Shown here piece by piece: positions 48,976 to 57,595 of a stretch of 64,000 nt of DNA; the first letter of the stretch is position 1, and each line of letters begins with the position of its first letter. The notes below the pieces were generated by a model. That model saw nothing but the letters and a program-made list of their open reading frames with translations. It was not told where the DNA came from and did no database searches. The DNA comes from an uncultured Pseudomonadota bacterium. GTDB taxonomy: Bacteria > Pseudomonadota > Alphaproteobacteria > Rs-D84. The stretch lies in assembly GCA_902781465.1 (NCBI GenBank), contig CACZJK010000003.1, positions 108,579-172,578 of the forward strand. Direction: 5' to 3'. The position numbers and the translations under genes are program-made.

Positions 48976-49617
48976 TTATGAAAGCGATGACATAAATGTA
49001 CGCAATTTCGCCAACATTTCTTTGCCGGCATCGCCAAACATAGGTAAATATGTTTCGTATTCTGGCATATCGGCCTGGATACGGGCACGATGGCGTTCTG
49101 TTAATGTTTCAGATAACAGTTCTTTGGCACTGTCCCAAATGCGATATGCTGTGTCCGTTTGGATAACAGTTTTCCATTTTGCGGACATATCGCGGTTGAA
49201 AGCAAGTGCAGCCTTGATATCTTCAATCCAATCATTACCGAATTTTTGAATAAAAGGTAATTCTTTTATATCGTTCAAACTTTCAAGTGTTGGTTGGAAA
49301 TTATCAAGTGCGACTTTTAATTGATTGATTTCATCTTCTGACAATGAAACATTAATAGTTGTCCCAGACATCAATCCGCCATATGGCAATAAATCTTTAT
49401 CTATGGAATCCATTGGGGTTTTGCCACTGCGCAAATTATTTATATGTGCAACCAGTTTTTTGCCAGTCGGCATATTTTCCAGTTCGGTAATAACCTGGGC
49501 ATCATTAGATTCGGCGATAAAAACTTTGTTAACAGCAGCCCATCCGCCATCAATAACGTGCGCTTGGCGATAAAGGTTTAACAATCGTTGTGCGATAGTA
49601 TGTGCTTGTTGTTGCAT
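48976..49617 (-). CDS. Protein of unknown function (213 aa) in the terminase-splitting block
   Basis: It is mostly helical (AHTIAQRLLNLYRQAHVI, IWDSAKELLSETLTERHRAR), without signal peptide. Family not recognised. It is the last gene of the minus-strand block that starts with dnaB and ends right against the terminase stop. SD AAGGGAGGG. Confidence 0.7.
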   Translation of the reverse strand: MQQQAHTIAQRLLNLYRQAHVIDGGWAAVNKVFIAESNDAQVITELENMPTGKKLVAHINNLRSGKTPMDSIDKDLLPYGGLMSGTTINVSLSEDEINQLKVALDNFQPTLESLNDIKELPFIQKFGNDWIEDIKAALAFNRDMSAKWKTVIQTDTAYRIWDSAKELLSETLTERHRARIQADMPEYETYLPMFGDAGKEMLAKLRTFMSSLS

Positions 49618-49650
49618 TTTATCCCTCCCTTCCTTGTGATATGATGCGCG

Positions 49651-50658
49651 CTATTGCATTACAATCATAACAACCTTGTGAAATGTTTTGCCAGAAATTT
49701 TTTCATCAGGGTTTGATACATGGCCAAAGATTTTGCCATGGCTGTCTTTGCGAACAACAACGATTTGTGCTTCGACCGTTTCTTCTGATGATAATTTTGC
49801 AAAATCTGCGTTTATACAAACCGCCAAATCACCAACCTTGGCATCTGTATTAGAATCTACGAATACATACGAAGATTCTGGTATAAAACCACCCAATCTT
49901 TTTGAATTAGGGACAACAGCATAAATTCCGGTGTGTCCTTCCAATGCGGTTGGGGCGACAATCATCGTTTCGTCAGATTTCTTTAATTGGATAGATTTGC
50001 CCGCAGGTTTCCCAAAAACAGGAACTAATTTTTTACGTGCATTATCGTATAATTGGGCGCCATATAAACCACCGTGAACGTCCAACCCAGACATAGGATT
50101 TACAGGTTCCAAAACAGATTTAACACGTTCTTTTACTTTGTTGATTTGTTTTGTTAATTCGCCAGCCTTGTAAAGTTTTGCGATTTCATCAAATAATTCA
50201 GATGCGCTGTATCCGAAAGCCTTGGCTAAGATATCAATTTCATTTTCATAAACTTCGCGTTGTCCGACTTCGATTTTATGATAAACAGATAATGTCATCT
50301 TGGCATCTTTTGCAGCCTGGGCAATAGTTTTTTCACTGCGTTGACGAATTTTACGTAAACCAGAACCAAAGATTTTTAATCCGCTGTCTTCGTTATCGTT
50401 TAAGCGGCGTTTGATTTCATTTTGCCAATTTTGTGCAACAGAATCAGATTCATGAATAAATATGTCTGATAATTTGCAACCCAATATTGTGCATACGTTT
50501 AACAACTGTTTTTGGTTAAGGCGACGAACACCTTTTTCAATCTTTGAAACTGCGGATAATGACAAATTTGCACGACGTGCCAATTCTGTCATTTTCATAC
50601 CCTTAGATGCACGAATATTGCGGATATTATTAGGAAAAATGATTTCTTCTTGTGCCAT
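49651..50658 (-). CDS. Double-HTH repressor with S24-like C-terminal domain
   Basis: From ATG 50658 (SD AAGGAG, 7-nt spacing) the 335-aa protein has two XRE-type HTH domains (NIRNIRASKGMKMTELARRA and SGLRKIRQRSEKTIAQAAKD) and a C-terminal LexA/CI-like domain (IYAVVPNSKRLGGFIPESSY, VGDLAVCINADFA). I do not find the catalytic Ser/Lys pair of an autoprotease with confidence. It could regulate the surrounding phage-type genes or host genes. An upstream in-frame ATG at 50700 lacks an SD. Confidence 0.8.
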   Translation of the reverse strand: MAQEEIIFPNNIRNIRASKGMKMTELARRANLSLSAVSKIEKGVRRLNQKQLLNVCTILGCKLSDIFIHESDSVAQNWQNEIKRRLNDNEDSGLKIFGSGLRKIRQRSEKTIAQAAKDAKMTLSVYHKIEVGQREVYENEIDILAKAFGYSASELFDEIAKLYKAGELTKQINKVKERVKSVLEPVNPMSGLDVHGGLYGAQLYDNARKKLVPVFGKPAGKSIQLKKSDETMIVAPTALEGHTGIYAVVPNSKRLGGFIPESSYVFVDSNTDAKVGDLAVCINADFAKLSSEETVEAQIVVVRKDSHGKIFGHVSNPDEKISGKTFHKVVMIVMQ

Positions 50659-50725
50659 GGTCGGACTCCTTGGTGTATTTGTTGACAAAATATTAGTCAA
50701 TTTTTAGAAGTTTGGCAAGCAAAAA

Positions 50726-52279
50726 TTAAATCAAATCGTCAGGAATATCGTTGATATCAGAAACAGTTTGCACTTTTGTGTCTGACGCAGTTGCATAATT
50801 GTTTTCAAAACCGTTATCTGGCACAGGTTGTGGGCCATACTGATTCAGATTGTCGAACAGATAGTATTCGCCGGTGAAACTTAAATGAACAGTTTCTGGT
50901 TTACCATGACGGTTCTTTGCGATGATAACATCGGCCTTGTTGCGAACACTGTCCAAACGTTTTTGCCAATTCTGCATTGATGTTTCAGATGCTGTTCCGG
51001 AAAGTTTTTTATCTGGGGAACGTCCTTCAAGATAATATTCTTCGCGGTATGTGAACATAACAATATCCGCGTCTTGTTCAATAGAACCAGATTCACGCAG
51101 GTCAGACAATACAGGGCGTTTATCATCACGTTGTTCAACGCTTCGTGATAATTGGGACAAAGCGATAACAGGAACATCCATTTCTTTGGCCAATATTTTA
51201 AGACCACGGGTGATTTCAGACAATTCTTGGACGCGGTTATCACTGTGTTTGCCACCAGGTGAAGTCATCAACTGTAAATAGTCGATAACAATCAATGCCA
51301 ATCCGCCAAATTGACGTGCAATACGACGTGCGCGTGTTTTTATGGCTGCAACAGACATATTGGCAGTATCGTCAATAACAACCGGGACTTTGGCCAAGGC
51401 ATCGCTGTATTGGGACATTTTCATAAAGTCTTCATCGCTTAAATTACCTTCGCGCATATGTGATGCCGGTATTTTTGATTGGGAAGACAACACGCGTGCC
51501 GCCAATTGTGAAAAAGACATTTCAAGACTGAAAAATGCAACCGCGCCTTTGTATTGAGTGTTTGCACGTCCGTTTAATATAGCATTGGCCGCATTAAACG
51601 CAATATTCATCGCCAATGTTGTTTTACCCATACCAGGACGTCCCGCAATAATAATCAAATCAGAATGATGCAGACCACTGATAGATTTATCTAAATCATC
51701 CAGGCCTGTTGTCAGACCAGACAATTTACCATCTGCTTTGTAAGCGATTTCGGCCTCTTGTAATGCGCTTTTTAATGCGTCGGCCAAAGACACTACATTG
51801 TGTTCACTTTGACCCGTTGATGCCAAATTAAACAGTTTTTGTTCCGCAGATTCAATCTGGGTATTAACAGATTTATCTAAATCTTCGGTATAAGCATCAT
51901 CGATAATGCTTTGTCCCAACTGAATTAAATCACGACGACGTGCATTATCAAAAACTATACGGCCATAATGTTCAACATTAACAACAGTCGAACCCGCAGA
52001 TGCCAATTTAGATAAATATTCAACACCACCAACACTTTCCAGTGTTCCTTGTTGTTCAAGGTATGTTTTCGCGGTGATTATATCAAATGGAACGCCGACA
52101 GCAAATTGACGCATTGCTAATCTGTAAATTTCTTGATGCGCAGGATGTGAAAAATGTTCTGGCAATAAAAAGTCAGACACAGATTCCAATGCACGGTTAT
52201 TCATCAACACCGCGGCCAAGACTGCCTGTTCGGCTTCCAAATTAGTAGGTAAAGTTTTCGGAGTAAAGTCCATGTCCAT
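50726..52279 (-). CDS. dnaB: Replicative DNA helicase DnaB
   Basis: DnaB (517 aa) is the fork helicase. Seen: N-domain PTNLEAEQAVLAAVLMNNRA, Walker A IIIAGRPGMGKTTLAMNIAF, FFSLEMSFSQLAARVLS, LIVIDYLQLM, and ALSQLSRSVEQRDDKRP with LRESGSIEQDADIVMF. It looks like the chromosomal, not a phage, version. Starts possible at ATG 52279 or 52273; both overlap the ATG of the divergent terminase nuclease half (52272). Confidence 0.93.
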   Translation of the reverse strand: MDMDFTPKTLPTNLEAEQAVLAAVLMNNRALESVSDFLLPEHFSHPAHQEIYRLAMRQFAVGVPFDIITAKTYLEQQGTLESVGGVEYLSKLASAGSTVVNVEHYGRIVFDNARRRDLIQLGQSIIDDAYTEDLDKSVNTQIESAEQKLFNLASTGQSEHNVVSLADALKSALQEAEIAYKADGKLSGLTTGLDDLDKSISGLHHSDLIIIAGRPGMGKTTLAMNIAFNAANAILNGRANTQYKGAVAFFSLEMSFSQLAARVLSSQSKIPASHMREGNLSDEDFMKMSQYSDALAKVPVVIDDTANMSVAAIKTRARRIARQFGGLALIVIDYLQLMTSPGGKHSDNRVQELSEITRGLKILAKEMDVPVIALSQLSRSVEQRDDKRPVLSDLRESGSIEQDADIVMFTYREEYYLEGRSPDKKLSGTASETSMQNWQKRLDSVRNKADVIIAKNRHGKPETVHLSFTGEYYLFDNLNQYGPQPVPDNGFENNYATASDTKVQTVSDINDIPDDLI

Positions 52280-53120
52280 TAGATTAAACGAAAATTTTCA
52301 GAATTCAATACCTTTTTTAAGGGGGTATAAACAATTAAAGATACCTATCATAGATAGTGCCGGAAATCCGGCCTGGCCAGAGATGTTCCCTGTTGAAAAA
52401 ATATATGAATTGAAAGACATTGTGGGGCCACGACATTTTTCTGCGCAAATGATGTTGGAATATGTGTCCGAAGAACGTGCGCAACTGGATCCGGGGGCTG
52501 TGCATTTTTATTCTGATGAATTTGATGCCCAAACCGCACGAATCGGGGATAACAATATCACAGGCGTCGCGTTTTATTGGGATCCATCAAGTGGGCGTCA
52601 AAACAGGGACGGCAGTGTTTGTGCGCTGATTTATCGTGATGATAAAAACAGAAATGTTTTTGTCCACGATGTTTTATATATGCTTGTTGACGATGATGAT
52701 ATTCACCCGTTAAGCAACCAATGTGATGCAGTCCTTGATTTTATGGCAAAGCATCACTTAACCAGAATAGGTATTGAAACAAATGGAATAGGTAATGCAT
52801 TACCTGAAATTATGCGAGATAAAGCAATAAAACATCAAATAAATTTAAATATTGCGCAAATTTCAAACCACATAAAAAAAGAAACAAGAATTTTGAATAC
52901 TTTAGAGCCTTTGCTGTCGACAGGGCATTTGTTTATTCATGAAAAGATTAAACAAACAATGTTGTTGTCAGAAATGTTGGCTTTTACGCCAATAGGTTCC
53001 AAAGAACACGATGACGGATTGGATGCGGTTGCGGGGGCGATATCTTTGATGCCAACACCCGTAAGGGCATTTGGTAAAACAACCAGACCAATTCGTGCCA
53101 ATACAGAATTTCAAATATAA
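52272..53120 (+). CDS. Terminase large subunit, nuclease half (split gene)
   Basis: 282 aa, continuing the terminase after the ATPase part: PIIDSAGNPAWPEMFPVEKI, GPRHFSAQMMLEYV, RNase H-like nuclease residues in YWDPSSGRQNRDG, GIETNGIGNALPEIM and EHDDGLDAVAGAI. The ATG has CGGAG with 8-nt spacing, so it could be translated as a separate protein. It is colinear with, and missing from, the ATPase half at 48375-48974. Confidence 0.87.
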   Translation: MSIRLNENFQNSIPFLRGYKQLKIPIIDSAGNPAWPEMFPVEKIYELKDIVGPRHFSAQMMLEYVSEERAQLDPGAVHFYSDEFDAQTARIGDNNITGVAFYWDPSSGRQNRDGSVCALIYRDDKNRNVFVHDVLYMLVDDDDIHPLSNQCDAVLDFMAKHHLTRIGIETNGIGNALPEIMRDKAIKHQINLNIAQISNHIKKETRILNTLEPLLSTGHLFIHEKIKQTMLLSEMLAFTPIGSKEHDDGLDAVAGAISLMPTPVRAFGKTTRPIRANTEFQI

Positions 53121-53140
53121 CCAAACAAAAGGAATAACAA

Positions 53141-54364
53141 ATGACAAAAAACCTTATGCAATTATATAAACGTGCGCTGGATGAAAGGGAGGTATGGTTG
53201 CCGCGTTGGAAAAACGCAATGCGTTATACCATCCCAAGCGACGACACAGAAGCGGCAACTTTGTTTGATGCAACCGCCGCAGATGCAGTCGATAATTTGG
53301 CGGCATCAATGTATTCTTTGTTGACGCCACCTGAATCTTTGTGGATAAATTTAGTTCGTGAAAGTGATTTGTCGCCGGATGCAGAAACTGCAACTTTGAT
53401 GTTGCGTGCGCATTTGAACGATTCTAATTTTTACACAACTGTTCATCAATGCTATATTGACTTGGTTGTTTTAGGAACAGCGTGTTTATTTATGGCTGAA
53501 AATCCAATTGGTTCAGATTCTGCATTTTCCTTCACTGCGATTCCAATGAAAGATATTGCAATATTGCCAGGTATGGTATTTCATACTACATCTATACCAG
53601 CATGTGATTTGATGGAAAAATATCCACAATTTACATTTCCTGCAAATATGCGCGACACAATAAAAAATAATCCGCAAACCCCGATAAGATTGGTGCAAGC
53701 ATTGGTAGGTAAAGACTTTACGGCCTGGGTTGATGTAGGTGGCGATTTCGAAAATAATATTGTTGCACGTGGAACTTTTGAAACAAATCCTTATATCATA
53801 TTCCGTTGGTCTTTGGTCAGTGGTGAATTATACGGACGTGGCCCTGTATTGCGTGCATTGCCTGATATTAAAACTGCAAATAAAGTTGTTGAACTGGTAT
53901 TAAAAAATGCGACTATCGCGGTCAGTGGTATATGGCAGGCCGATGATGATGGTGTTATCAATTTATCAAATATCAATCTGACACCGGGGGCAATTATTCC
54001 AAAGGCTGTTGGCAGTTCTGGTTTAACACCTTTGCGCAGTGGTTCTGATTTTGATGTATCTCAAATTGTATTGCGTGATTTGCGTGATCGTATTCGTCAT
54101 ACAATGTTGGCAGACAGATTAGGCTTGTTGTCGGACAAAGAAATGACGGCAACTGAAATATTAGCACGTAATTCTGATATGGTTCGAATTTTGGGTGCAA
54201 CATATGGTCGTTTATTGCATGAATTTATTAAACCTTTGTGTGAACGTGGATTGCAAATATTATCGCGTCGTGGATTGATAGATAAAATATCGCTGCACAG
54301 CGATGCAGAATTAAAATATATTGCACCAATCGCACAAATGGCACGCGAAGAAATGTCTATATAA
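53141..54364 (+). CDS. Portal (head-tail connector) protein
   Basis: The 407-aa protein matches T7-like portals: RALDEREVWLPRWKNAMRYT, ATLFDATAADAVDNLAASMY with LLTPPESLW, FRWSLVSGELYGRGPVLRAL and KEMTATEILARNSDMVRILG. It forms the dodecameric DNA gate at one capsid vertex. SD AAAGGAAT. It is shorter than T7 gp8 (about 536 aa). Confidence 0.87.
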   Translation: MTKNLMQLYKRALDEREVWLPRWKNAMRYTIPSDDTEAATLFDATAADAVDNLAASMYSLLTPPESLWINLVRESDLSPDAETATLMLRAHLNDSNFYTTVHQCYIDLVVLGTACLFMAENPIGSDSAFSFTAIPMKDIAILPGMVFHTTSIPACDLMEKYPQFTFPANMRDTIKNNPQTPIRLVQALVGKDFTAWVDVGGDFENNIVARGTFETNPYIIFRWSLVSGELYGRGPVLRALPDIKTANKVVELVLKNATIAVSGIWQADDDGVINLSNINLTPGAIIPKAVGSSGLTPLRSGSDFDVSQIVLRDLRDRIRHTMLADRLGLLSDKEMTATEILARNSDMVRILGATYGRLLHEFIKPLCERGLQILSRRGLIDKISLHSDAELKYIAPIAQMAREEMSI

Positions 54365-54375
54365 AGGATAAACTG

Positions 54376-54576
54376 ATGAACGAAATTGAAAAACATTATG
54401 CGCGTATTTTTAATACGCCATCTGGGAAACAAGTCCTTAATCATTTACGCAGTATTACCAAAGAAAGAGTTATGGGACAAAATGCGTCTGATGATGAATT
54501 GCGTTGGTGGGCTGCACAGATTGCTTTTGTTCATCAAATAGAAAATCTTATTAAAAGGGGGAATAATCCAACATAA
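54376..54576 (+). CDS. Small protein of the phage-type cluster
   Basis: 66 aa, helical (EKHYARIFNTPSGKQVLNHL, ELRWWAAQIAFVHQIENLIK). Similar small genes follow portal genes in alphaproteobacterial podovirus-like elements (Bbp19-type fold possible). SD AAAGGATAA. Function unknown. Confidence 0.7.
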   Translation: MNEIEKHYARIFNTPSGKQVLNHLRSITKERVMGQNASDDELRWWAAQIAFVHQIENLIKRGNNPT

Positions 54577-54605
54577 TAAATATTGTGGTAAATTATTGAA
54601 ATATT

Positions 54606-54866
54606 ATGACAAAACAACAAAACATATTTAATTTATTAGATACTCTGCGCGACAGTTGGTTTTTAATTGTCTTTATCGCGGGTATGATATATTGGGTTGC
54701 CCGTCAAGATTCTTCTTTGTCAGAAATAGAACGTATGGAACAAAGAATAACATCGCTGGAAAATCGAACGACAATATTGGAATCAGGAATAGGGCAATTA
54801 CAATTAAAAATAGATGGAATCAAGGAAGATGTCACTTTGATTAAAAGCGCGGTTATTAAAAACTAG
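54606..54866 (+). CDS. Small membrane coiled-coil protein, holin/spanin-like
   Basis: The 86-aa protein has one transmembrane helix (SWFLIVFIAGMIYWVA) followed by a coiled coil (LSEIERMEQRITSLENRTTI, then LQLKIDGIKEDVTLIK). This is the layout of phage lysis accessory proteins. Last gene of the cluster; its end overlaps the convergent yraN gene by 4 nt. Confidence 0.72.
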   Translation: MTKQQNIFNLLDTLRDSWFLIVFIAGMIYWVARQDSSLSEIERMEQRITSLENRTTILESGIGQLQLKIDGIKEDVTLIKSAVIKN

Positions 54867-55216
54867 ATAGCATTTTTTGCCCAATATATTTTATGTCCGC
54901 AAACAACAATTACATCAAAACGTGCATCGCCTTTCCATCGCTTGTTTATTAAATAAGTTTCTGCGGCACGACGCAGGCGCGCCGATTGTATCGGGGTTAT
55001 GGCCTCCCATGCCGCAGAAATACTTTTTCTGCATTTTACTTCTATGAAAACGATAGTTTTTTTATGTTGTGCGATAACATCTATTTCTGCCCGATTAGTG
55101 TTTTTTCCAGTGATATATCTGCTTTTCAAAATACGATACCCGTGCAGTCGTAAATACATACGTGCTAAAAATTCAGAATATAAACCGGTTGTATAAGATG
55201 TTTTATTAAAAAGCAT
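54863..55216 (-). CDS. yraN: YraN/UPF0102 family nuclease-fold protein
   Basis: 117 aa with the UPF0102 pattern: GLYSEFLARMYLRLHGYRIL, RAEIDVIAQHKKTIVFIEVK (PD-(D/E)XK-like core) and RWKGDARFDVIVV. The function of the family is unproven. Start 55216 overlaps the preceding gene by 11 nt; an upstream start at 55276 adds an atypical basic extension. Confidence 0.88.
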   Translation of the reverse strand: MLFNKTSYTTGLYSEFLARMYLRLHGYRILKSRYITGKNTNRAEIDVIAQHKKTIVFIEVKCRKSISAAWEAITPIQSARLRRAAETYLINKRWKGDARFDVIVVCGHKIYWAKNAI

Positions 55217-55994
55217 ACGGTTTTGCCTGGAAATTTTCACGTGCTTTCTGGATGTTTTCCGAAGAATCTGTCGCATTTAACCCATTATCAATCAAAACCA
55301 GTTGACCATAAAAAGCCTGCATCATTGGATCATAAGCGTTTTCAGATGATATCCATTTGTCTTCGCCAGAATTAGGTGTCCCATATTTATCAACAATCCC
55401 TTGCCAGAAAGCGAGTATTTTCTTTTCACGTTGATTTTCAAATTTTTCACTTTCTCCATCTAATTTATTCACATCATTATTATAAACAATTTTCCATACC
55501 ACATTATCTGTTGCGTTGCTGGTAAAATAAATATCAACTGTTTCGCCAGTAAAAGCGCGTTCCAAATGGATTTCTGATACATATAACAGCCCACGATTTT
55601 TTGCCAAAGAATTTATACACTTTTCCAATTGATCTGGAACGAATATATTATTTTGGCGGCATTCATAATCAAGGTTATATTTCCACTCTTTATTTATGGT
55701 GTAAATAACGCTGTCCTTTTGGCGTGGGGCATAAAGTCCTGAACCGTTAAAGAATAAATTATTTACTTCGTCATAATTCATTCCCAACATAACACCCGCG
55801 ATATCAAATTGTTTTACATTGACAGCACCCGTACCAGGATTTAATGAAACATCTTCCATTGTCATATCGCTGTCTGTATCATCAACAATTGCAAAAGCAT
55901 CAAAAGATAAATCGTCAAAATCATCCGCCAAGGATACGTTTGATGTAAACAGCAATCCGAATAAAGATAATAAAAAGAATATTTTCTTTGTCAT
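55206..55994 (-). CDS. Secreted protein in the type IV secretion gene group
   Basis: The 262-aa protein has a signal peptide (FFLLSLFGLLFTSNVSLA), an acidic stretch (DDFDDLSFDAFAIVDDTDSD) and then IAGVMLGMNYDEVNNLFFNG and ALLYVSEIHLERA-like strands. Family not recognised. Its ATG touches the stop of the VirB8-like gene, so it is co-translated with the secretion genes and is probably periplasmic. Confidence 0.72.
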   Translation of the reverse strand: MTKKIFFLLSLFGLLFTSNVSLADDFDDLSFDAFAIVDDTDSDMTMEDVSLNPGTGAVNVKQFDIAGVMLGMNYDEVNNLFFNGSGLYAPRQKDSVIYTINKEWKYNLDYECRQNNIFVPDQLEKCINSLAKNRGLLYVSEIHLERAFTGETVDIYFTSNATDNVVWKIVYNNDVNKLDGESEKFENQREKKILAFWQGIVDKYGTPNSGEDKWISSENAYDPMMQAFYGQLVLIDNGLNATDSSENIQKARENFQAKPYAF

Positions 55995-56659
55995 TATATT
56001 TCCTTGTTACCGATATTAGTCACTTCAAATCTAAACAATTCTACCGGATTTTTTCCTTGTTGTAAATGTTTTTGAATATCTATATTTTCCCTTATGCCAG
56101 TTTGGAAAATTGCTTCGATATAAAGGGTTCCCTGTTCCAATGTTGGTTCCGTTCCCATTTTGTTTGGTTCTTTCCACGTTTCTGTATAATAACGTACAGA
56201 GTAATATACTTTCTTGTAAACAGTATCATTATAACTGTAATCTGATGGTCTGTTCAGTGTTGCAATTCCATTGTCGTGAACACGAACCATACGGAACATA
56301 TTTTGTGCAGACATTTGTGCGATATTTTTTGCTTCGCCATTTTGCCATTGTTTGTATGCAGTTGAACTGGACATTTGACGCAAAACAGGTCTGTTTTCAA
56401 TGCTTGTTTCGCCAGGTATAACCTTGAAATATTCAGATACATATTTTTTTATCAGTTTATTGCGCAAATCTTCGGCAGATATATCATTTATATCTTGTAA
56501 TTCGCCGACACGTTGGCTGGCAAAATTATTGGTTTGAAAAATGTAAGATTTTATTGATGATCTTTCATTGGCGCGATAAAGCAACGCAACCAAAACAATG
56601 ATAATAAATGTTATTACCAATAAAACGAAACCCATTAAAAAAGACTTTATCTTATTCAT
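55994..56659 (-). CDS. VirB8-like type IV secretion protein (second copy)
   Basis: 221 aa: a short cytoplasmic start, one transmembrane helix (FLMGFVLLVITFIIIVLVAL) and a periplasmic domain of the NTF2-like VirB8 size (KKYVSEYFKVIPG, VYYSVRYYTETW, LYIEAIFQTG). It overlaps the upstream VirB8-like gene by 8 nt. VirB8 bridges inner-membrane and core-complex parts. Assignment rests on topology, size and neighbours. Confidence 0.65.
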   Translation of the reverse strand: MNKIKSFLMGFVLLVITFIIIVLVALLYRANERSSIKSYIFQTNNFASQRVGELQDINDISAEDLRNKLIKKYVSEYFKVIPGETSIENRPVLRQMSSSTAYKQWQNGEAKNIAQMSAQNMFRMVRVHDNGIATLNRPSDYSYNDTVYKKVYYSVRYYTETWKEPNKMGTEPTLEQGTLYIEAIFQTGIRENIDIQKHLQQGKNPVELFRFEVTNIGNKEI

Positions 56660-57347
56660 TTGTTATTCTGTATGAATTAAAACTTTTTATGTAATATCCT
56701 AATGTTGCAGGGTATGTATCCTGGTCTTGTTCAATTGTAATGAATGTCAGTACATTAAATGCAGTGTTCATATTGGTGTATATGGTTGCCACAACCTGCC
56801 ATGTGCCAGATGTTTGATTAACCATTGTTGGGGTAATCAACATACGTCCAACCGTCCATTTGCCGTTCGCATTTGCATAAGCAGTATATTCAGGTAATAC
56901 ATTTTCACTGAATTCTTCAAACACCGCAGAATCAGAACGACAAAATAATGCGCATTTTATATTATCTGGATTAAATTGGTCGCTTTCTGCGCATTGTTCG
57001 ATATCGCACTTTTCCCAGCGTGCATTATTCCTTTGCGCATCGTTTGAGATAGTAAACCAATCTGTGACAAAATCACGAACCAATTTTTCCTGGACGATTT
57101 GGTATTGATGTACAGATTCTTTTTGATTCTTGCCTGGGTATGTAATAACACTCCATTCTTCTGTGAAAGGGTCAATAGATATCAAAAATGGATAATTGGT
57201 TTTAAAGTGCAAACCTAACAACATAAATCCACACATCGCCACAATCAAAAAGAAAACAATAGAAATCCAAACAGAAACACTGCGGGAAAATGCGATAGTT
57301 TTGCCCGCAGGAAATGATTTTATATCAAAATCATTTGGATAATCCAA
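56652..57347 (-). CDS. virB8: VirB8-like type IV secretion protein
   Basis: 231 aa: N-terminal cytoplasmic tail, transmembrane helix (VWISIVFFLIVAMCGFMLL), then a periplasmic domain with EKLVRDFVTDWFTISNDAQR, WTVGRMLITPT and WQVVATIYTN, the VirB8 layout. SD GGGGGGAG. Starts the operon together with the small lipoprotein gene 57376-57531. Confidence 0.72.
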   Translation of the reverse strand: MDYPNDFDIKSFPAGKTIAFSRSVSVWISIVFFLIVAMCGFMLLGLHFKTNYPFLISIDPFTEEWSVITYPGKNQKESVHQYQIVQEKLVRDFVTDWFTISNDAQRNNARWEKCDIEQCAESDQFNPDNIKCALFCRSDSAVFEEFSENVLPEYTAYANANGKWTVGRMLITPTMVNQTSGTWQVVATIYTNMNTAFNVLTFITIEQDQDTYPATLGYYIKSFNSYRITNE

Positions 57348-57375
57348 TTATCTCCCCCCCTTGGAATAAAATTTT

Positions 57376-57531
57376 TTAAGCGCGATATACCAATATGCAA
57401 GCGCATGGACTTAATTTCAATTCGTTGTTGTCATATCCAATGCTGACCGGTTCTGCGTCATAAATTTGACCACATCCAGCCATAGAAAATCCAACAACTA
57501 CTAATACTAATATTGCCAGAAATTTTTTCAT
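57376..57531 (-). CDS. VirB7-like small lipoprotein
   Basis: A 51-aa ORF reads MKKFLAILVLVVVGFSMAGC (lipobox MAGC, Cys at 20) then GQIYDAEPVSIGYDNNELKL and SPCACILVYRA. Size, lipobox and position just upstream of two VirB8-like genes fit VirB7, the lipoprotein that anchors the core complex in the outer membrane. SD AAAGGAG. Confidence 0.7.
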   Translation of the reverse strand: MKKFLAILVLVVVGFSMAGCGQIYDAEPVSIGYDNNELKLSPCACILVYRA

Positions 57532-57595
57532 GCTTTCTCCTTTCTTTTCTAAAAGTATAAGAAAAATCTATCCCCCACGTCAAGTCAAAACGATA

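Noticed and set aside
48972-52277. Reading the split terminase as two independent, complete enzymes
   Set aside because: Each half lacks the catalytic domain present in the other, and their ends are colinear, so they are parts of one gene.
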